64,000 nt of DNA from Pseudomonas lurida (GTDB taxonomy: Bacteria > Pseudomonadota > Gammaproteobacteria > Pseudomonadales > Pseudomonadaceae). Positions within the stretch are counted from its first letter, which is position 1; the number at the start of each line of letters is the position of its first letter. Both the position numbers and the translations under genes were made by a program. The notes under the pieces were generated by a model. That model made no database searches and was not told where the DNA came from. It saw only the letters and a list, made by a program, of their open reading frames with translations. Below are positions 9,805 through 19,930 of this stretch, one piece after another. Where the stretch lies: NCBI RefSeq assembly GCF_002563895.1, contig NZ_PDJB01000001.1, positions 2,401,501 through 2,465,500 of the forward strand, written 5' to 3'.

Positions 9805-10667
9805 GTTGGATCTGCCTGCAAGTGGGTGAGCAGCCACGCCGTGAAACGGCGCGCCAGCGGGTCATGCTCGCTGTCGCGGTGGGTCAACAGTGCCCAACTC
9901 GGCCCGCGGATGGTCGCCTCTACCAAGGGCACGAGCAAGCCGTCTTCTTGCGCTTGGCGGCTCAACAACTGGCTGACCAGGCCAATCCCCAGCCCGCTGC
10001 ACACCGCGTCGAGCAACAGGCCAGGGTCGGAAAAATTCAAGCCCTGGTCCTGCTGCCCCATATCGATGCCGGCTTCCACTGCCCAATGACTCCAGTCCAT
10101 TTCCCGTTCCCCGTGCAGGGTGGTGCGTTGCGCCAAGGGCTGCTTCAACACCCGTGGATGACAGGCGGGAAACAGCCGGTCAGCGTGCAGCACCTTGAAG
10201 CTGCATTCGGCCTGGGAGCTGATGTCATCGCGCACCGCCAGGTCGATGGTCTGGCTGGTCATGTCGGGTACTTCGTCGGTGCTGAAGATCCACAGATCGA
10301 CCTCCGGGTGCTGCAGGCGGAAATCCGCAAGCCGAGGCAGCAGCCAGTGGCGTGCGAAGGTCGGCGTCGTATTGAGCACCAGTTGATTGGGCTTGCGATA
10401 TTGCCCCAGGCGCCGCACGCCCACCGCCAGTTGCTGCAACAGCGCCTGGGTGGTGCTGAGGAAGTCATGGCCGGCGTCGGTCAGGCTCACGCTGCGCCCG
10501 CTGCGGAAAAACAACGGCTGCTCGAGGTAGGACTCCAGGCTGCGGATCTGCTGGCTGATCGCCGATTGGGTCAGGTGCAGTTCTTCGGCAGCCTTGTGGA
10601 AACTGCCCAGCCGGGCGGCGGCTTCGAAGCCGCGCAGGGTGCCGAGTGGCGGCCAGTGCTTGAGCAT
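9801..10667 (-). CDS. LysR-type regulator (GcvA-like), divergent to agmatine operon
   Basis: A 288-residue LysR regulator. The winged helix-turn-helix is at the N-terminus (LGSFHKAAEELHLTQSAISQ) and the effector domain follows. The region begins PPLGTLRGFEAAARLGSF, as in the GcvA/AmpR subgroup. It is divergent from the agmatine deiminase operon with 134 bp between starts, the usual layout for a LysR regulator and its target, so regulation of agmatine use is plausible. Its last bases overlap mug. Confidence 0.85.
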   Translation of the reverse strand: MLKHWPPLGTLRGFEAAARLGSFHKAAEELHLTQSAISQQIRSLESYLEQPLFFRSGRSVSLTDAGHDFLSTTQALLQQLAVGVRRLGQYRKPNQLVLNTTPTFARHWLLPRLADFRLQHPEVDLWIFSTDEVPDMTSQTIDLAVRDDISSQAECSFKVLHADRLFPACHPRVLKQPLAQRTTLHGEREMDWSHWAVEAGIDMGQQDQGLNFSDPGLLLDAVCSGLGIGLVSQLLSRQAQEDGLLVPLVEATIRGPSWALLTHRDSEHDPLARRFTAWLLTHLQADPT

Positions 10668-10801
10668 GCTGATAAGTTCCTCTAATCAGATTTCTACAAA
10701 ATCCATCGTTTGTCTGGTCCTTTGAGCGCCAATAGCATGTAAGCCAAGACGCCGTGGGCAGTTTTCGCTGAACACAATGGCTTAACTGAAGGGTGTTTGT
10801 C

Positions 10802-11847
10802 ATGCAGCAGAGTGCAATGCAAAACAACGGTTGGTGGATGCCTGCGGAGTGGGCCCGACATGCGGCGACGTGGATGGCCTGGCCGCACAACCAGGCGTTA
10901 TGGGAAACCACCTGGGGCGTGACCTTGGCGCAGGTGCAGCAGGATTTTGCGCGGGTGGCCAATGCGATTGCACGCTTTGAACCGGTGAAGATGATTGTGG
11001 ATCCGTCGGCGGTGGTCGGCGCCAAGGCGCTGTGCGGGTCAGGCATCGAACTGATCGAGCACGCCGTCAACGACAGCTGGTGCCGCGACTCCGGCCCGAC
11101 GTTCGTCTGCCATCCGCAACTGGGCACGGCCGGGGTGAGCTGGCGCTTCAACGCCTGGGGCGGCAAGTCGGCCCATGACCTCGATGAAAGCCTGGCTCGT
11201 CGCGTGCTCAACCACTTGGGGCTGGCGTGCTTCGGCACGCCCCTGAGCAATGAGGGCGGCGCGATCCATGTGGACGGCGAGGGCACGCTGATCACCACCG
11301 AATCGGTGCTGCTCAACCCCAACCGCAACCCCGGTGTGAGCAAGGCCGAGATGGAAGACATCTTCGCGCGCCTGCTGGGCATCAAGAAGACGATCTGGCT
11401 ACCCGGCGACCCGGACTATGTGACCGGCGACATGACCGACGGCCATGTCGATGGCGTCTGCGCGTTCGCCCGTCCCGGGGTGCTGCTGGTCGATGCGACT
11501 CACGATCAACACTCGGTCTACGCCGAAGTCGTGCGCGAAAACCGCCGCGCCCTCGCACTGGCTACCGACGCCCAGGGCCGCCGCTTCGAGATGGTCGACT
11601 TGTATGAGGCCACCGATGCGGTGGACACCGAGGCCGAAGTGTTCTGCGCCTCCTACACCAACTTCTACATCGCCAATGGCGCAATCATCATGCCCGCCTA
11701 TGGCATTGCCACCGATCAGGTGGCAGCCGAGGTCTTGGCCCAGGCTTTCCCCGGTCGCGAGATCGTGCCGGTGCAGATCAATCACCTGGCGCACGGCGGC
11801 GGCGGGGTGCATTGCATCACCCAGCAACAGCCTGCGTGGGTGAAGCC

Positions 11848-11851
<4 letters not shown>
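10802..11851 (+). CDS. aguA: Agmatine deiminase
   Basis: A 349-residue agmatine deiminase of the guanidino-modifying superfamily. It hydrolyses agmatine to N-carbamoylputrescine and ammonia. Visible motifs are MPAEWARHAATWMAWPHN at the start, NDSWCRDSGPT, the segment around the catalytic His (TDGHVDGVCAF) and the catalytic Cys in HGGGGVHCITQQ. ATG 10802 follows GAAGGG at a good distance; a GTG three codons earlier is also in frame. The next gene overlaps by ATGA. The cluster order (deiminase, amidase, binding protein, second deiminase) matches the agu2ABCA' operon known from some P. aeruginosa strains. Confidence 0.92.
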
Positions 11852-12737
<886 letters not shown>

Positions 12738-12741
<4 letters not shown>

Positions 12742-13829
12742 GGATCGTCCCCACGCTGCTCAGCTGCGCGCTGCTGAGCACTGCCGTCTGCGCGTCGGCC
12801 GATGACAAGACACTGAAGGTCTATAACTGGGCCGACTATTTCGCCGCCGACACCTTGTCCAGGTTCACCGCCGAGACCGGTATCCAGGTGATCTACGATG
12901 TGATGGACGGCAGTGAAACCCTGGAAGCCAAGATGATGGCTGGCGGCAGTGGTTACGACCTGATCTTCCCCGGCGACACCGTGGCCGAGCGCCTGATGCG
13001 CGCCGGCAGCCTGCAGGCCCTGGACCCCGCTAAGCTCAGCGCAATGGGCGATATCGAGCCGGGCCTGCAGAAGCTGCGCACCCACTATGTCAATTCGAAC
13101 AACGCCACAGTGCCCTACACCTGGGGGACCATCGGCCTGACTTACAACACGCAACAGATCCAGCAGCGCCTGCCGAATGCGCCGGTCAACAGCCTCGACC
13201 TGCTGTTCAAACCGGAAAACGCGGCCAGGTTCGCCGATTGCGGCATCTCGCTGATCGACTCGCCGGACGAAGTGCTTGCGGTGGTGCTCAACTACCTGGG
13301 CCGTGACCCGCGCAGCGCCAAGCGCGAAGACCTGGCGGCGGCCAGCGAGCTGTTGCTCAAGCTGCGCCCGTTTATTCGCAAGTTCCAGTCGCAACCGGTG
13401 ACCGATCTGGTCAATGGCAACCTGTGCCTGTCCCTCGGCTACAGCGGTGACATGACCCAGGCCCAGCGCGCCGCCGATGCGGCCGGCAAAGCGGTGACCT
13501 TCGGTTATCACATCCCCCGCGAAGGCACCACGGTGTGGATGGACACCATGGCCATCCCGATCGACGCCCAACACCCGGAATACGCCTACGCCTTCATCAA
13601 CTTCGTGATGCGCCCGGAGAACATGGCGGCCATCACCAACCTCACCGGCTATCCCACCGCGAATGCCAAGGCCCGGCCGGACGTGGAGGCAAGCATGCGC
13701 GACAACCCGGACATCTACCCGGAGGCGGCGACCTTCGAGCGCCTGATCGTCGGCAGGGACATCCCCCAGGCCGACATGCGCGCGCGGATGCGCGTATGGA
13801 CTAAGTTCAAGACAGCCACTGTGAAGTGA
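12738..13829 (+). CDS. Polyamine-type periplasmic binding protein (PotF/SpuD family)
   Basis: A 363-residue extracellular solute-binding protein. A Sec signal is visible (TLLSCALLSTAVCASA), then LKVYNWADYFAADTLSRF, the hallmark opening of the PotD/PotF/SpuD family. Other family segments are GGSGYDLIFPGD, YTWGTIGLTYN, GYSGDMTQA and MDTMAIPIDA. It should bind putrescine, agmatine or another polyamine. No permease or ATPase gene is adjacent, so it must share a transporter encoded elsewhere or act as a sensor. It overlaps aguB by ATGA, and 7 bp separate it from the next gene. Confidence 0.88.
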
Positions 13830-13836
13830 GTATTGC

Positions 13837-14922
13837 ATGCCAACCCGTCGCACCTTTATCAAACACGCCAGTGTGGTCTGTGCCATGACCCTGATCGCCC
13901 CGCACATCCAAGCCAACCGCCGTGGCCGTTTCTACATGCCCGATGAGGGCGAGAGGCACCGCCAGGCCTTCATCGCCTTTGGCGCCCAGGACGCCATTTG
14001 GAACGACTTCACTGCCGATGTGCGAGCCGCCCTGGGACGCATCGCCCGCGCAATAGCCGAGCATGAACCGGTCACGGTGTTCTGCCGCGAAGACGAGCGC
14101 CTGCTTGCCGAAAAACAGTGCGGCACGCGCAATATCACTTTCGTGGAAACCGCGCTGGATGACATCTGGATACGCGATACCGGCGCCAACTTCGTCATCG
14201 ACGGCGCGGGCGGGTTGGGGGCAGTGGACTTCAACTTCAACGGCTGGGGTAACAAGCAGCAGCACGACGATGACACGCTCCTGGCCGCACGGATCGCCGA
14301 GGAAACCGGCGCGCGCCACCTGCGCAGCGAACTGGTGGGCGAGGGCGGGGCTATCGAAGTGGATGGCCTGGGCACCGGCATCATGACCGAAAGCAGCTGG
14401 ATAAACGCCAACCGCAATCCGGGTTGGAGCAAGGCCGAGGTCGAAGCCGAGCTGAAAAAGCGCCTGGGCCTGCGCAAGATCATCTGGCTGCCGGGTATCC
14501 AGGGCCGGGACATCACCGACGCCCACGTGGATTTCTACGCGCGTTTCGTGTCACCCGGCGTGGTGCTCGCCAACCTGGACACCGACCCTGACGCCTACGA
14601 TCACGCGGTCACCCTGGCGCACCTGGACATCCTGAAAAACGCCACCGACGCCGATGGACGCGCCTTGCAGGTGCATACCGTGTCGACACCGCTCAATGGG
14701 CGCAAAAACAACCCGGATTTCGCCGCAGGCTATATCAATTATTTCGTCATAAACGGTGCGGTCATCGCCCCCGAGTTTGGCGATTCGGTAGCGGACCGCA
14801 AGGCACTGGACCTGCTGGCCCGGCTCTACCCGGAACGCAAGGTGATACCACTCAATATCGACGCGATTGCAGCGGGGGGCGGTGGCATTCACTGTGTGAC
14901 GAGCCATCAACCTTTGGTTTAG
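13837..14922 (+). CDS. Second agmatine deiminase family protein with Tat-type leader
   Basis: A 361-residue porphyromonas-type peptidyl-arginine/agmatine deiminase. It keeps ETALDDIWIRDTGANF, the His region DITDAHVDFYARF and the catalytic Cys in AAGGGGIHCVTSHQP. Unlike the first deiminase it begins MPTRRTFIKHASVVCAMTLI, which fits the twin-arginine consensus (TRRTFIK) followed by a hydrophobic stretch, so export to the periplasm is likely. It is the last gene of the agu2-like operon. It may convert agmatine outside the cytoplasm; this is inferred from the leader and the fold. Confidence 0.87.
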   Translation: MPTRRTFIKHASVVCAMTLIAPHIQANRRGRFYMPDEGERHRQAFIAFGAQDAIWNDFTADVRAALGRIARAIAEHEPVTVFCREDERLLAEKQCGTRNITFVETALDDIWIRDTGANFVIDGAGGLGAVDFNFNGWGNKQQHDDDTLLAARIAEETGARHLRSELVGEGGAIEVDGLGTGIMTESSWINANRNPGWSKAEVEAELKKRLGLRKIIWLPGIQGRDITDAHVDFYARFVSPGVVLANLDTDPDAYDHAVTLAHLDILKNATDADGRALQVHTVSTPLNGRKNNPDFAAGYINYFVINGAVIAPEFGDSVADRKALDLLARLYPERKVIPLNIDAIAAGGGGIHCVTSHQPLV

Positions 14923-14966
14923 TCTGGAGCGCTTCGCTGATCGCAAGCACGTCTGGAGCAGTAAGC

Positions 14967-15800
14967 ATGACCGATTACGTACCCCCGAAAGTGTGGACCT
15001 GGGACACCGAAAGTGGCGGCACCTTCGCCAGCATCAACCGGCCGATTGCCGGCGCGACCCATGACAAGGAACTGCCGGTGGGCAAGCACCCGCTGCAGCT
15101 GTATTCCCTGGCCACGCCTAATGGCCAGAAGGTCACGATCCTGCTGGAGGAGTTGCTGGCCCTGGGCCACAGCGGTGCGGAATATGACGCCTGGCTGATC
15201 AAGATCGGTGATGGCGACCAGTTCGGCAGCGGATTTGTTGGCGTGAACCCGAACTCCAAGATCCCGGCACTGTTGGACCGCAGCGGTGCCACACCGATTC
15301 GGGTCTTCGAGTCCGGGGCAATTTTGCAGTACCTGGCGGAGAAGTTCGGGGCGTTCTTCCCGACTGAACCTGCGGCTCGCGCGGAATGCCTGTCATGGTT
15401 GTTCTGGCAGATGGGCAGCGCGCCGTACCTGGGGGGGGGGTTCGGGCACTTCTATGCGTACGCGCCGAGCAAGATGGAATACGCGATCAACCGGTTCGCC
15501 ATGGAGACCAAGCGGCAGCTCGACGTACTCGACCAACGCCTGGCAGTGAGCGAGTACATCGCCGGGGATGAATACACCATCGCCGACATCGCCATCTGGC
15601 CCTGGTATGGCGGGTTGGTCAAAGGCCGCTTGTATGGCGCGGCGGAGTTCCTGTCGGTGCATGAATACAAGCACGTATTGCGCTGGGCGGATGCGATTGA
15701 CGCGCGGCCAGCGGTGCAGCGGGGGCGGCGGGTGAACCGGGTGTCTGGCGCACCTGAGGAACAATTGGCCGAACGGCATGACGCCAGCGACTTGGACTAA
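14967..15800 (+). CDS. yghU: Glutathione S-transferase-like disulfide-bond oxidoreductase YghU
   Basis: A 277-residue GST-fold protein closely resembling E. coli YghU (Nu-class). It begins YVPPKVWTWD and has the long N-terminal extension before the thioredoxin domain (LQLYSLATPNGQKVTILLEE), then NPNSKIPALLD and FESGAILQYLAEKFG. YghU reduces organic disulfides using bound glutathione. The gene contains a run of ten G residues at 15431-15440 encoding LGGG; the frame is intact here but slippage would truncate the protein. It stands alone downstream of the agmatine operon. Confidence 0.9.
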   Translation: MTDYVPPKVWTWDTESGGTFASINRPIAGATHDKELPVGKHPLQLYSLATPNGQKVTILLEELLALGHSGAEYDAWLIKIGDGDQFGSGFVGVNPNSKIPALLDRSGATPIRVFESGAILQYLAEKFGAFFPTEPAARAECLSWLFWQMGSAPYLGGGFGHFYAYAPSKMEYAINRFAMETKRQLDVLDQRLAVSEYIAGDEYTIADIAIWPWYGGLVKGRLYGAAEFLSVHEYKHVLRWADAIDARPAVQRGRRVNRVSGAPEEQLAERHDASDLD

Positions 15801-15821
15801 CGGTCTGAGAGGGTCAAAACG

Positions 15822-15847
15822 GTGGGAGCAGGCCAGCCAGCTCCCAC
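15822..15847. repeat. REP-like palindrome
   Basis: GTGGGAGC and GCTCCCAC flank a 10-base centre between the convergent ends of yghU and uppP. It is a diverged REP hairpin, possibly a bidirectional terminator. Confidence 0.6.
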
Positions 15848-15881
15848 ATTGGAGGTGGGCTGGGTTCAGAGCATTGTCGAA

Positions 15882-16754
15882 TCAGCTCAACAGCCCAGTG
15901 CTTACCGCGACAATCAGGAAGACCCCCAGCAGTGCGCGGTAGATCACAAACGGCCAGGTGGAGAATCGCTCCAGGAACTTCATCAGCCCCCAGATCGCAA
16001 AAAACGCCGAGACACTCGCCACCACCAGGCCGAACAGCAAATGCGGCCAGGCATGCACGGGCAGGTCGGCATGCAGCAACGCCCACAGTTCCTTCAGGCC
16101 CGCCAGGGCGATGGCCGGCAGGCCCAGCAGGAAGGAAAACCGCGCGGCTTCCTCACGCTTGAAATTGAGGAACAGCGCGGCGGTGAGGGTAGAACCGGAG
16201 CGCGAGACGCCCGGAATCAACGCACCAATCTGTGCAATGCCCACGATCAGCGCATCCCGCAGGCGCATCTGACCCATCTCCCGGGTGTGGCGTGCGCGCA
16301 CTTCCGCCACCGCCAACAGCACCGCCATCACCACGCAGGAAATGCCGATCACCCCCAAGCCGCGCAAGGGCGAGTTGCAGGCATTCAGCGTCGAAGACAA
16401 CGCCAGGCCGGCAATCCCGATGGGAAGGGTTGCCAGTACAATGGCCACGGCCAGCTTGAACCACGGGTCGTTGTAGTCACCCCGGCGCACCGCGCCGATG
16501 CTGCCGGTGGTCACTTGGCGCACATCGCGCCAGAAGTAGCTGACCACCGCCGCCAGCGCTGCCAACTGCATGGCCGCAGAGAACGCCGAGCCGGGGTCCT
16601 GCCAGCCGAGCAGGGCGGGTACCACGCGCATATGGGCGGTGGACGACACCGGCAACAGTTCGGTAATGCCCTGGATCACGCCCAGGATGAAGATCTGCAG
16701 GTAATCCAGGGAGGCAAAACCCACATCCAGGCCGGCGGAACAGACGTTGGTCAA
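15882..16754 (-). CDS. uppP: Undecaprenyl-diphosphatase (BacA/UppP family)
   Basis: A 290-residue membrane phosphatase that recycles undecaprenyl diphosphate for peptidoglycan and O-antigen synthesis. Diagnostic motifs are QGITELLPVSSTAHM near the N-terminus and the second active-site motif PGVSRSGSTLTAALFLNF. About eight membrane segments are visible. The only upstream start with a ribosome site (AAGGA) is TTG 16754; a GTG 10 codons downstream is an alternative. Pseudomonas genomes often carry two uppP genes; this divergent sequence is probably the accessory copy. Confidence 0.88.
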   Translation of the reverse strand: MTNVCSAGLDVGFASLDYLQIFILGVIQGITELLPVSSTAHMRVVPALLGWQDPGSAFSAAMQLAALAAVVSYFWRDVRQVTTGSIGAVRRGDYNDPWFKLAVAIVLATLPIGIAGLALSSTLNACNSPLRGLGVIGISCVVMAVLLAVAEVRARHTREMGQMRLRDALIVGIAQIGALIPGVSRSGSTLTAALFLNFKREEAARFSFLLGLPAIALAGLKELWALLHADLPVHAWPHLLFGLVVASVSAFFAIWGLMKFLERFSTWPFVIYRALLGVFLIVAVSTGLLS

Positions 16755-16933
16755 AATACGTGTCCTTGAAAAAGGGGAGGCAATTTCGCGGAGTTTATTC
16801 GAAATGTTTCAGGGTTTTGGCGGAGGCAACACCTATTTGCAATCGGTTCAGCAAGTAGAAAGGTTGGCCGCTCTAGTGGACTGTCCGTGGGTTTTGTGAA
16901 CAATGTCGACCTGCATTCCTGACCGAGAGCCCC

Positions 16934-17440
16934 ATGCCTGAAACCACCGTCGAACTGATCCAGACCGGCCCGGAGCACGCCGAGCTGATCCGCAATCTCT
17001 ACCAGTACTACGCTTATGAGTCGTCGGACTGGGAACAGGAAGATGTCGAGGCGGACGGCCGCTTCTACATCCATGACGAACACCTGACCCGTTACTGGCA
17101 AGACCCGCAGTGGAGCGCCAACCTGCTGTTGGTCGATGGCTACATTGCCGGCTTCCTGTTGATCGAAGGCAGCGAACTGCCGGGCATCGACGCCCTGGAA
17201 CTGGCCGACCTGTTCATCCTCAAGCGCTACCGCCGCAAAGGCATCGGCCGCGCCATCGCCAGCCAGGTGCTGTGCAGCGGCGAGGCCAATTGGCTGGTGC
17301 GGTTCTATGACCAGGACGAAGTGTCCCAAGCGTTCTGGCGCTCAGTGCTGGATAACCTGCCGCGTCCGGTGCAGACGATTGAACTGGAGGATGAACCGCA
17401 GTTGGTGAGTTACCTGATTACGCGGGCGGCGTTGCATTAA
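16934..17440 (+). CDS. GNAT family N-acetyltransferase
   Basis: A 168-residue GNAT acetyltransferase. The acetyl-CoA pyrophosphate-binding signature is RRKGIGRAIA, preceded by beta-strand LELADLFILKRY as in motif A. The rest (NLYQYYAYESSDWE, FYDQDEVSQAFWRS) is of a family common in Pseudomonas without known substrate. Its last 23 bases overlap the end of the convergent GlxA-type regulator gene. Confidence 0.8.
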   Translation: MPETTVELIQTGPEHAELIRNLYQYYAYESSDWEQEDVEADGRFYIHDEHLTRYWQDPQWSANLLLVDGYIAGFLLIEGSELPGIDALELADLFILKRYRRKGIGRAIASQVLCSGEANWLVRFYDQDEVSQAFWRSVLDNLPRPVQTIELEDEPQLVSYLITRAALH

Positions 17441-18362
17441 AGGCTTGCTGCATCACCTGCGGCGGCTGCCCAAACGCCCTTAAAAATGCTTGGCGCATGC
17501 GCTCGCGATCGCCAAACCCGGTTTCGCGGGCCACCACTTCAACCGGATGGCGACTGGTTTCCATCATCGCCCGGGCGGCTTCTACCCGCAGGGACTCGAC
17601 GGCCTTGGCCGGCGTTTGCCCGGTTTCTTCACGGAACACCCGGCTGAACTGGCGGGGGCTGAGCCGAGCGACATCGGCCAGGGCTTCCACCGACAGGTCG
17701 TGGGTCAGGTTCTCGCGGGCGTATGCCAGGGCCAGTTGCACGCGGTCCGATTTAGGGTCCAGTTCCAACAGCGCTGACAACTGCGATTGCTCACTGCCGC
17801 GACGCTGGGCGATCACCAGCTTGCGTGCAATGCGCCGGGCCAGGTCGCTGCCCAGGTCGTTTTCTACCATGGCCAGTGCCAGGTCCACGCCGGCGCTCAT
17901 GCCGGCGCCAGTCCACACGTGGCCGTCGACGATAAACAGCTTGTCTTCTTCCAGGCGAATGTCCGGGTAGCGCTTGCGAAAGGCCGGTGCGTGGATCCAG
18001 TGGGTGGTGGTGCGCTTGCCTTCCAGCAGGCCGGCTTCGGCCAGCACAAAAATGCCCATGCATAACGAGGCGACGCGTCGCGACTGGGCGGAGGCGGCCT
18101 TGACCAGTTCCAGCAGGTTGGCTTCCGGCAGGCGGAATTCCAGGTAGCCACTGACGATCAGGGTGTCGTAGCCCTGCGGACGGATCGGCGTGGTATTCAC
18201 CGAGAACCCCTGGGAAGTCATCACCGCGCCACCGCTCTGCGACACCAGGTGAAATTCATAGGCCGGCTCGCCGCGCAGCAGGTTCGCGCACTCGAACACC
18301 GAACCCAGGCTGAGGCTCAGGGATTGGAAGTTCGGGTAAACCATCAGCGCAACGCTGTGCAT
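17418..18362 (-). CDS. GlxA family transcriptional regulator (DJ-1/PfpI plus AraC domains)
   Basis: About 314 residues. The first 170 or so form a DJ-1/PfpI domain (VALMVYPNFQSLSLSLGSVF, with the nucleophile-elbow Cys in VASLCMGIFVLAEAG). The C-terminal 100 form an AraC-type double helix-turn-helix (VEALADVARLSPRQFSRVFR and VVARETGFGDRERMRQAF). ATG 18362 has TTGGAG at a good distance; an ATG two codons upstream is too close to that site. GlxA-type regulators often control amine or amino-acid catabolic genes; the effector here is unknown. Confidence 0.85.
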   Translation of the reverse strand: MHSVALMVYPNFQSLSLSLGSVFECANLLRGEPAYEFHLVSQSGGAVMTSQGFSVNTTPIRPQGYDTLIVSGYLEFRLPEANLLELVKAASAQSRRVASLCMGIFVLAEAGLLEGKRTTTHWIHAPAFRKRYPDIRLEEDKLFIVDGHVWTGAGMSAGVDLALAMVENDLGSDLARRIARKLVIAQRRGSEQSQLSALLELDPKSDRVQLALAYARENLTHDLSVEALADVARLSPRQFSRVFREETGQTPAKAVESLRVEAARAMMETSRHPVEVVARETGFGDRERMRQAFLRAFGQPPQVMQQAFNATPPA

Positions 18363-18503
18363 CGTCATTCTCCAAGGGGCGCGGGAGAGGGGATTGTCGG
18401 TGCGTGCACGTTAAACGGCAACCGCCATCGCGTCATGTCCGGAATCCTTGCGGATCTGACATTGTGCGAGATTGGCCCCGCTCCTAACATTCCCTCAACG
18501 AAC

Positions 18504-18518
18504 TAGACGACTGGTCTA
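18504..18518. promoter_or_regulatory. Probable NemR-type operator
   Basis: TAGACGACTGGTCTA is a near-perfect palindrome (arms TAGACGA and TGGTCTA, one mismatch) ending 17 bp upstream of the tetR-family ATG. It resembles the TAGAC-GTCTA operators of NemR-like regulators, so autoregulation of the three-gene operon is likely. Confidence 0.65.
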
Positions 18519-18535
18519 ATCGGACGGGATGAACA

Positions 18536-19177
18536 ATGAACCACGAAGCCAAAAGTGCAAAACAGACCATTCTGGATACGGCGCAACGTATTGTCGGCCG
18601 CAAAGGATTTTCTGCGGTGGGCCTGAACGAAATACTGCTGGCCGCCGAAGTACCCAAAGGTTCGTTCTATCACTACTTCAACTCCAAGGATGCGTTCGGC
18701 GTTGTATTGCTCGACCACTACTTCGACCACTACGTGCACGGCATGCAGCAACTGTTCGACGCGCCGGGGTTAACCCAGCACGCCAAGTTGATGCGTTATT
18801 GGCACTGCTGGATCGACAACCAGACCGGCTGCTCCGACGCAGGCAAATGCCTGGCCGTCAAACTCGGTGCAGAAGTGTCAGACCTTTCAGAGCCGATGCG
18901 CCTGGCCCTGCAACGCGGCACGGCACGCACCATAGGGTTGCTTGCCAAGGCCCTGCAACAGGGGGTCGAAGACGGCTCGGTAGTCATTACGCAACACCCC
19001 GAAAGCCTGGCCCAGCGCCTGTATGCGTTGTGGCTGGGGACCAGCGTCATGAGCAAAATCACCCGTACAGCGGCGCCTTTCGACGAGGCGCTGGGGCTGA
19101 CCCGACAGCTGTTGGGACAGCCTGGACACACCGACGCTCACACCGACAATCACACCTATCGAGGCACTGGAAAATGA
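18536..19177 (+). CDS. TetR/AcrR family regulator, NemR-like
   Basis: A 213-residue TetR regulator. The helix-turn-helix lies at about residues 28-50 (GLNEILLAAEVPKGSFYHYF), followed by the family-conserved NSKDAFGVVLLDHYF. Cysteines at about 91, 99 and 105 (YWHCWIDNQTGCSDAGKC) lie where E. coli NemR has its redox- and electrophile-sensing Cys106. The operon continues with a DJ-1 family protein (ATGA overlap) and an old-yellow-enzyme reductase, as expected for an electrophile or hypochlorite-responsive nem operon. A palindromic operator lies just upstream. Confidence 0.85.
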   Translation: MNHEAKSAKQTILDTAQRIVGRKGFSAVGLNEILLAAEVPKGSFYHYFNSKDAFGVVLLDHYFDHYVHGMQQLFDAPGLTQHAKLMRYWHCWIDNQTGCSDAGKCLAVKLGAEVSDLSEPMRLALQRGTARTIGLLAKALQQGVEDGSVVITQHPESLAQRLYALWLGTSVMSKITRTAAPFDEALGLTRQLLGQPGHTDAHTDNHTYRGTGK

Positions 19178-19851
19178 AAGTATTAATGGTACTGACCTCT
19201 CACGACCAGCTCGGCGATACCGGGCGCAAGACCGGCTTCTGGCTCGAAGAGTTTGCCGCTCCCTATTACGCGTTCAAGGACGCCGGTGCCGACGTGGTGC
19301 TGGCTTCTCCTGCCGGCGGCCAGCCGCCGCTGGACCCGGTCAGCGACCAGCCGGACTTCCAGACCGAGCAGACCCACCGCTTCGCCGCCGACCCGGCTGC
19401 ACAACAGGCCCTGGCGACCACGTTGAAGCTGGACACGGTCAACGCCGACGACTTCGACACCGTGTTCTACCCAGGCGGCCACGGCCCATTGTGGGACCTG
19501 GCGGAATCGCCGGTGTCGATCGCCCTGATCGAGTCCTTCGAACGCGCGGGCAAACCGATCGGCTTTGTCTGCCACGCACCGGGCGCCTTGCGTCACGTCA
19601 AGGCGGTCAACGGTGAGCCGTTGGTCAAGGGCCGTCGTGTCACCGGGTTCTCCAACTCGGAAGAAGCCGCGGTGGAGTTGACCAAGGTGGTGCCGTTCCT
19701 GGTGGAAGATGAGTTCAAGAAGTTGGGTGGCCATTATGAGAAGGGGGCCGATTGGCAGTCCTTTGTCATTACCGATGGTTTGCTGGTCACCGGGCAAAAC
19801 CCTGGCAGCTCCAGTGATGTGGCCAAGGCGCTGCTGAAACTCACCGCTTAA
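19174..19851 (+). CDS. Type 1 glutamine amidotransferase-like DJ-1/PfpI protein
   Basis: A 225-residue class I glutamine amidotransferase-like protein of the HchA/DJ-1 superfamily. Its nucleophile Cys is in IGFVCHAPGALRHV and its general acid/base Glu in KTGFWLEEFAAPYYAF; FYPGGHGPLWDL is also conserved. Such proteins often act as glyoxalase III or deglycase-like detoxifiers of dicarbonyls, which fits the nem context. The ATG overlaps the regulator stop by 4 bases; a longer open frame upstream only shadows the tetR gene. Confidence 0.85.
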   Translation: MKVLMVLTSHDQLGDTGRKTGFWLEEFAAPYYAFKDAGADVVLASPAGGQPPLDPVSDQPDFQTEQTHRFAADPAAQQALATTLKLDTVNADDFDTVFYPGGHGPLWDLAESPVSIALIESFERAGKPIGFVCHAPGALRHVKAVNGEPLVKGRRVTGFSNSEEAAVELTKVVPFLVEDEFKKLGGHYEKGADWQSFVITDGLLVTGQNPGSSSDVAKALLKLTA

Positions 19852-19870
19852 GTTAATTAACCGTTCGATT

Positions 19871-19898
19871 CATTGGCGACTGTCATCAGTCGCCAATG
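19871..19898. terminator. 12-bp perfect hairpin between DJ-1 gene and nemA
   Basis: CATTGGCGACTG and CAGTCGCCAATG pair perfectly around a TCAT loop, followed by only a short T-rich stretch. It may end part of the transcription or set lower expression of the reductase that follows 32 bp later. Confidence 0.5.
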
Positions 19899-19930
19899 CT
19901 TTAGCGTGTCCGCAATGTGGAAGTTATTAA

